64,000 nucleotides of DNA, from the NCBI GenBank assembly GCA_028583405.1, contig CM053247.1, positions 14,492,777-14,556,776 of the forward strand, written 5' to 3'. Shown piece by piece: positions 1-64,000 of this stretch (positions are counted from its first letter, which is position 1; each line of letters starts with the position of its first letter). The notes below the pieces were generated by a model. It searched no databases, had not been told where the DNA came from, and saw only the letters and a list, made by a program, of their open reading frames with translations. Both the position numbers and the translations under genes were made by a program. The stretch comes from Pogonophryne albipinna (Eukaryota; Chordata; Actinopteri; Perciformes; Artedidraconidae).

Positions 1-710
1 TCGAGATTATGATTTTTGCCATAATCGAGCAGCCCTAGATCATCATCTGGGAAATAATAGCTTATGCTTTGCTTTTCAAATCCTAAAGGGATAGCATAGT
101 TATGCTAATTTCCAGGTTCATATTTGTATGTTGTGTCTCTACTGGGACATGTCTCCATGCTTTAATGTTCAAAAAGCTCTTTATTCTTCTCACACTGCCT
201 GTGCTGCAGCACCTCTTTTCACCCTCTGTCTGAAACCAGAACCCTCTGATTGCTCAACTGCTTAGAGTTACATAGGGATGTCACTATGTTACGGAAGGAA
301 ATAAAGGAGTCCAATTGAGGTGATGAAAGAAAAAGATTAAACAAACACAAAAAAATACTTAAGATGGTCAATAGAGTAGTTTGGATTCCATTTCCATTGT
401 GGCTACTTTATTTCCCCTGTTTAACTTAAGTTATGAATCACTGACAGGAAGAAACAAACGTCATGCAGCATTTCAATCATGTGTGATCATAGGAAGTCGC
501 TCTGGGTTGAACCTTGGCTAAACATGAAGAATGCAATCATTTTAACTTTGTAGGATGCTACAGTCACATTCAAATGTAACCACTGTGGGAATGTCTTCCT
601 CGTCTTTCACATGTTCCAATATGACATGAATGAAGAATAATCCTACAGATGCTACTTTCACATTTGATGCTTGGATGATCATGCACACATCGAAACATCC
701 TAATACTTAC
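1..710 (-). other. kremen1: Start of kremen1 intron 8
   Basis: This runs from the exon 8 donor to the left edge. I see no sequence resembling the Kremen1 cytoplasmic tail. It contains one arm (about 422-507) of an imperfect direct repeat whose other arm is in intron 7. Confidence 0.75.
422..507. repeat. Direct repeat arm A, about 85 bp, on the 3' side of exon 8
   Basis: The segment shares with 1124-1208 the blocks TAACTT.AGTT.TGA.TCA.TGACAGGAA and ATGTGTGATCA.AGGAAGTC (dots mark mismatches), in the same order and orientation. The two copies bracket the transmembrane exon. I do not recognise the repeat family. Confidence 0.5.
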
Positions 711-58370
<57,660 letters not shown>

Positions 58371-58700
58371 GGTGTGTTTAAAGTGTCTCTCAGGTGAAGT
58401 GCAGCCAGACGGACGGATGCGCAGAGCGGGCGGACTGACTGACGGTCTGTCCCGGTCTGTGCGCCAGACTCTCTTCGGCCGGCGTTAAAAGTCCCTGAAC
58501 TTCAAGGCAGGTCCTACAGCTACTACTACACTGACACCACGGAGACGGCAACAGATAGTAGAAAGCAGGGATCCTATTTCCAACCCATGTGACAGGAAAT
58601 AGGGGCAATAGATTCAACCTGCAGCGCTGGGGAAGCAGCAGACAGAAAAGAGGAGGAGGGAGGAGGGAGGACGGAGGGGGAGAGAGGGTGGACTCAGCGG
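58371..58700 (-). promoter_or_regulatory. Presumptive kremen1 5'UTR and CpG-rich core promoter
   Basis: The block immediately upstream of the start codon is CpG-dense: about ten CpGs between 58400 and 58490, in a window that is otherwise CpG-poor. A weak TATA-like TTTTAACG (minus strand) lies near 58483-58490, which would put a start site roughly 30 bp further down. Purine-rich GGAGG repeats follow at 58650-58690. The exact transcription start is not visible from sequence, and an upstream noncoding exon cannot be excluded. Confidence 0.45.
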
Positions 58701-58759
58701 TGCAATGAACATCAGGTTCAAGTGTAAACTATCTTCCCTCTTTCAAGATTGGATTTAAA

Positions 58760-59225
58760 CAGAGGTGTAAAGTAACTAAGTAGATTTACTCAGGTACTGT
58801 ACGTGGATTCGAGGTGCTTGTACTTTACTTGAGTATTTCAATTTTTTGCTACTTTGTACTTCTACTCCACTATAATTCAGAGGTAAATGCTGTACTTTTA
58901 CTCCACTACATTTCACCAAAGAGTCAAATTATTTCAATATTTTACAAAAAGTCAATCAGAACTTTGTCTACAACAGTAAAATGCTACTTGATGCAACAAT
59001 ATTATCTAGAAATGTCATATATAAATATAATTATATACACACTTCTCTACTACATTTTTCTGCACAATGATTACTTTTACTTTTTATACTTGATTAACAT
59101 TTTGCTGAAAATACTTTTGTACTTTGATTTAAGTAAGATTCTGGCAGACTTTTACTTTTAATTTTGAAAATAATCTGTTGGTACTTTTACTCAAGTAAAG
59201 CATTTGAATACTTCTTCCACCACTG
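58760..59225. mobile_element. hAT-like MITE, 466 bp, with 8-bp target duplication
   Basis: The ends CAGAGGTGTAAAGTAAC and TTCTTCCACCACTG are partial inverted repeats flanked by the 8-bp duplication GATTTAAA (58752-58759, 59226-59233). The interior is full of GTACTTTTACT / AGTAAA.GTAC motifs in both orientations, as in an abundant teleost MITE family. It is inserted about 390 bp upstream of the kremen1 start codon, next to the presumptive promoter. Confidence 0.88.
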
Positions 59226-59993
59226 GATTTAAACCATATTCCCAAATTAAAATTCCAAAAATCAAAGCACAAGCAAAGAAAACAAAAGAGAACATCATTC
59301 CATAACTATTCCACATGGTCATAACTATAACTTTCTGCACTATGGTCATTATGCATTTACTTTTAGTTCACAATAGTTATAGGAATAGGAGTGATGCCAG
59401 GGGAGATCCCAGCTACCATAAAGTATGAGATCTCACTGTAAACATGCCATGCAGTAAAAGCCACGCACAATAAATCCCTTCTGGATTATTATGGGAGTAT
59501 TCTCTCGGGTTTTTATGTGGGGGTCTAAATCTAATTAGGGGAACATTGCATTTGGAAACCCCTGGGCTATGACATTCTCTATACAAAACTGCACACAAAA
59601 GGAAGTTAGCAGACCTTAGCAATACATCATTTATATAGCTATGTTACGTTTGCACATGATCCTGATAGAGCAGTGGTTACAATAGGTATGTGAATAATAC
59701 AATGGAGTTTGAGAAAAATCATGTTCCTGTCGTTGGATTAGTAATCAATGGAAATTGTGTGTGATCACACAATATTAGTATGCTTTTTTATTTGCCTACA
59801 TTTAATAAATAGTGAATCCCCTCTGCAAAATATTAGGAATTAAAGACTTCTTTCTTGGTGCAAGTTTTAGTTGTCCGTGTCAACAGTTAGTTATCAGATT
59901 TTTTTCAATCGACAGAAATTGATAAATGAGCAGATTATGCTTTATATTGAGGTATTCATTCCTTTACATGATACTAAATATAAACAAGCGTGC

Positions 59994-59994
<1 letters not shown>

Positions 59995-60058
<64 letters not shown>
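59995..60058. repeat. (TG)n tract, 64 bp
   Basis: Uninterrupted TG repeat in the 5' flank. Confidence 0.97.
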
Positions 60059-60060
<2 letters not shown>

Positions 60061-63000
60061 ACTTGCGATGCTTCTCCCCTCTTTGCCATTTCAGACAGGC
60101 CTCCTGAACGTAAAACAGCACCCTCATGTGTTTTCATTGAGTATCATGCAGTACTGCGAGGAAGTGTCCAAGCCAAATGCAGCCAGCCTAAAAATAGCAA
60201 AAGAAATCCAGTATGAGCTCACCACTCATGAAGAAAAAAGGCCCTACATGTGTTTTGCCAAAACCGACAGAGTTGAGATGGGGTGCCCTGGGAAAGTCAT
60301 TTAACATGACGTTTGCCCTTTTGAGACAGCAGATACTGGCTGGTAGAAACACCACTTATAAGAAATTGAAATGTTGTTTGAGAGGAAGACATTTATTATT
60401 ATTTCACTATATTAACAGTTTACTTAGGCTCTGTACATGTCTTTACTGTTGGGGTTGGAATCACCAACGCCCCATGATACATAACAATGTTGTTGGGATG
60501 TGCTAAAAACTGTAATAGCATTAGTTACTATTAAATACCTTTTAAGTATGATGTTAGTCAACTTTCTAATACATTGTAACACCATAATGATTTTCGGTGG
60601 ATTCCTGATTACGTTTCTTTGATGTCTCAATATTAGTTGTAAAATCACTCTGATATCATCAATAAAATCAATAATATTGTATTGCAAAATATTGCAATAC
60701 TATGCTTCTTCCCATAAGTTATGGGTAACTATATTCTTAAATAATTTACTTTAGTACAGTCTTAAGGTATCTGAGTATTATTTTTCTGCCACTTAGAATT
60801 TTACAAAAAAACCATATGAGATTTAAAACGTGATATGTTTTTGTAGATTAAACTCCTTTTCAGTATATAAAGATACTTGAACACGACCTCAATTACAGTA
60901 TCTGCAACATTAATGTGCTTCTGTACTCATTTATATGGCCAAATACTGTGCGAGTGTCACACCAAAACAATCTACATTGATAAATTGCTCTACAGTTAAG
61001 AGGAAAGCATGCATTTTTGACATTAGGGTGAACTTTTAGATTTAAATGACATGCAATTGAGTATTTGTACTTGGATGTAATGCTAATTTAATTGGGGGAA
61101 ATAACCTGAATACTTTTTAGCTTTGATTATTTGGTATGTGGCATGTTATGTGCTCACACAAAGCATTCTTTGAGCCCTCAGAGTGAATATTAACTGCTGT
61201 GTCCATTTAAAAATCCACCTGAATGTGAGTCCTGTCATTACCTCCCATCTTCCCTGCTATCAGTCAGTGATGCTGTGCAGCTTTGGTTTCCTTTGTCCTC
61301 TTTTCTCCCCCTGTTTCTCTGTGAGTGTGTGATCACATGTTGGGCTTGCCTGTACACGCTGCCTGGCCACATTCCTTGTGGTCTGCTGGTGTTACTGTAA
61401 TTCTGTTCTCTCTTTTTTCTCTCTCCAGAACAAACTCTGCACTTCCACAAATGACATCTACACTTAATTCCTTTGGCATTTTGCCTTTTCGTTTGTCCAG
61501 TATCTGGTTCCTTACAGTTCCATGTGTGTATGTTTTTTGGCACGATCAGACACAGAGAGAGGCAAGCCCTTCGGTGCGTCCTGCCTGCTGAGGTATTCTA
61601 AACGGAGGCTGAAGGTCACAGCAAGAATAATCCAATGAGATGTATTAGAAAGAGCACCATCATCCCTGACCTGCCTGCCAATGGGAAGTTATGCATAGTT
61701 GAATTAGAAAGTCGGCCCAAATGCTTTGAATTCACAAATTCAGGAGCCAAGACTATGTCATGTCCTTGTTTTCTCTTGGGTAAACATGAGCGCCTGGCTC
61801 TGCATTTTAATGCCACTTTTATCTCCTTTGTTGTCAAAACTACAGTATGTGTTCTTCTTTTGTGCTTTTCTTTCTTGGCATCTAACGTGAAGGGACTTTG
61901 GCTGCACTGTACATGAATCTCTCAAGTGTTTTGACATGCCATTTTATTTAGTTATATTTGAAATAAAGGTAAACAAATGTATAGGAAAAAAAATACCATA
62001 TATCCTCATTTCCCAGAAGTGTTCCAGCTCCAGGTTTGGAGTCCCTGACATTGGGGTCTCCACCTCTAAACAATAAAAGGAGAAGTTAATTTAAGGGGCT
62101 TGAAGCATTACAGTACAAATGTCATTTAAAAAAGCTCTACAACAGTATTTCTTCAATAAGTAGTTATTCGGGATCATTCACAGACCTCACTGTGAGCATG
62201 GGAAATTATCCTGCAACTATTGTGATGATAAATTATTTGTTTGAGTTGCACACTAGAGTACTTAAATAGAAGGAATTGCTGCTTTCTTCCATAGACAATA
62301 GTGTACTGAATGTCTTTGGGTTTTTCAGCTGTTGTTGGACAAAACATGCAATGTAAATAACTTAATATGGGCTCTAGGAAGTTGTGGTCAACAACTCCAC
62401 AGGACACCAACGCAACAACAATAAACCAATTAATCAAGAAAATCAATGGCAGAATTATCAGTAATGACAGTAATCATCATGGTCAGTCAGAAGTTGTTCC
62501 AATAGAAAAACTGAAGAAAGTGTTCTCTCGAGGATCCAGACACATGTTGCTATTAAAACAAACTCAGCAGGGGGCAATGGAAACTCTTTCAACAGCAATA
62601 TTATGAAATATTCTTAAACTTGAGCTCATGCAAAACAGTGATGAATAAATAATGTTCTTATGAAAGTGGGGGAAACAAACCTCTAAAACTTGTATTTCGC
62701 ACTTGTTTTTGAGGCTACATTTAGAAGACTGGGGTTGTGTGTTCACCCTGATGAAGAGGCTATTCTCTATTTTCTTCGGTTTCGCAGCGACGTGACAAGA
62801 AGGTTTTCTCTCCCTGTTTGACATCCCCACTGCGTCACTGTTTTCTGTCTGGATCGTTCTCCAAAGTGCCAAAACAGTCTCTGCTGTCGCTTGGCGCATT
62901 ACATTAATTAAAAGGCAAAACATACGGGCACACGCATTGATGCACAACTCCTGGTGTCTACTCCTATTGGGGGGTCACAGTGAGTCAATTCGATTACTCA

Positions 63001-63253
63001 ACCAAAGCATCTGGTTGTTGTCTGAAGTCTGTCCAACCCGGCCGACAACCCCCACGCGGGCCACATCACGGTGTATCTGAACCACATCATTAGTGGTTGC
63101 ACACACAACACAGCACACATTATGGTGTCACTCTCTGACCCCAGCAAAGCATATTGCATTGGGCTTCCCTTGACAAATGACAGCCTCTGGCCCTATCTGT
63201 GCCAGTAACAACCCCCCCCCCCCAACCACCATCTTCTCTCAACTCTTATCCCC

Positions 63254-63422
<169 letters not shown>

Positions 63423-64000
63423 GTGCAGGCCCCTGAGCTTACCCGTGTTCAAAGCCAAGATAAAAGCTAACGTTTACATCCAGCCACCTGCACACAACCA
63501 GCAGCCGCTGCCGAACCGCAGCCCCTCCTCCTTCTGCTTCTCCTTCTGACACACACAGCAGTCATCCGTCTTGATCGGCCTCCCGGGTCTCTAATTAGGC
63601 TCCGGGTGGGTGACACCCTCTGGAATGTTTATTGTAACATTGCTCAGCCTTTATCTATTTTAGAAGTGAGACAGAAATAAAATAAGAAATAATAAAGAAC
63701 AGACTGCTAAGAAGCAGAGCGAAGAAGACAGGCAGATTGAACAAGATAACAATCACAAACAATACTATACTAGTGGCAATGCTGAGAAAATGTAGAGAAA
63801 GAATGATAAAAATGTGTATTAATCATGATTAAATCATTTAGATTTTAATAATGTGTTTTAGCTACAACACTAAGAAGCTATAGGCCTTCATCCAATACAA
63901 AAACTACTATAAAACGTGGCCCATCACACTTCTGGAAGTCTACTACCGAGTTCTGACTCTTCACTTTCTAACAAAACGTTTTTCTTTTTCTGATCTACCC

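Noticed and set aside
1..710. Search for the Kremen1 cytoplasmic-tail exon
   Set aside because: No sequence resembling the conserved tail (IWSIFYKPS-type motif) was found on the minus strand, so that exon is outside the window.
62018..62070. Possible small exon (minus strand, after a pyrimidine-rich TTATTGTTTAG)
   Set aside because: There is no recognisable protein, no partner exon and no clear donor. It could be a conserved noncoding element, but I cannot support that.

Overview
This is a vertebrate nuclear window, almost certainly from a ray-finned fish and probably a percomorph teleost. Coding sequence is sparse and split by large introns with canonical GT/AG splice sites. The repeat content is typically teleost: many hAT, PIF/Harbinger, piggyBac, Tc1 and Kolobok-like elements, fish LINE 3' ends, a solo LTR and very long (CA)n tracts. 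There are no bacterial-style operons, rRNA genes, tRNA genes or CRISPR arrays.

One gene fills the window: kremen1 on the minus strand, encoding the kringle/WSC/CUB single-pass receptor that binds Dickkopf proteins and removes LRP6 from the cell surface in Wnt signalling. I could place eight coding exons. Exon 1 (signal peptide) is at 58292-58370, exons 2-3 (kringle) at 39404-39566 and 29086-29177, exons 4-5 (WSC) at 8215-8339 and 6149-6302, exon 6 (CUB) at 4963-5295, exon 7 (stem) at 1412-1609 and exon 8 (transmembrane) at 711-795. All reading phases join without a frameshift or stop and give about 410 residues. The cytoplasmic tail lies beyond the left edge. A CpG-rich presumptive promoter/5'UTR lies just right of exon 1.

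The rest is intron or 5' flank. Intron 3 (8340-29085) carries a small hAT MITE at 18.76 kb and a striking nest of transposons at 22.6-27.9 kb: a Harbinger/ISL2EU-like element holding a piggyBac-like element, which holds a hAT, which holds another hAT and a Ty3/gypsy pol fragment, plus a separate Harbinger MITE. The nest sits in one copy of a duplicated segment whose other copy at 20.5-20.8 kb keeps the unoccupied site. Intron 2 (29178-39403) has a Tc1 remnant with three telomere-type units, a 5'-truncated LINE with a 13-bp target duplication, a 140-bp (CA)n tract, a 1.5-kb Harbinger-like element containing a 759-bp solo LTR, and a small hAT MITE. Intron 4 has a Kolobok-like MITE that begins 11 bp after the exon 4 splice donor. 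Intron 1 has a 188-bp (CA)n tract and three minus-strand open segments (48.1-52.6 kb) that could be a nested gene or pseudogene I do not recognise. The 5' flank (58371-64000) has another hAT MITE and two dinucleotide tracts.

All coordinates were counted by hand from the sequence. Family assignments rest on recalled protein and repeat signatures, not on searches.
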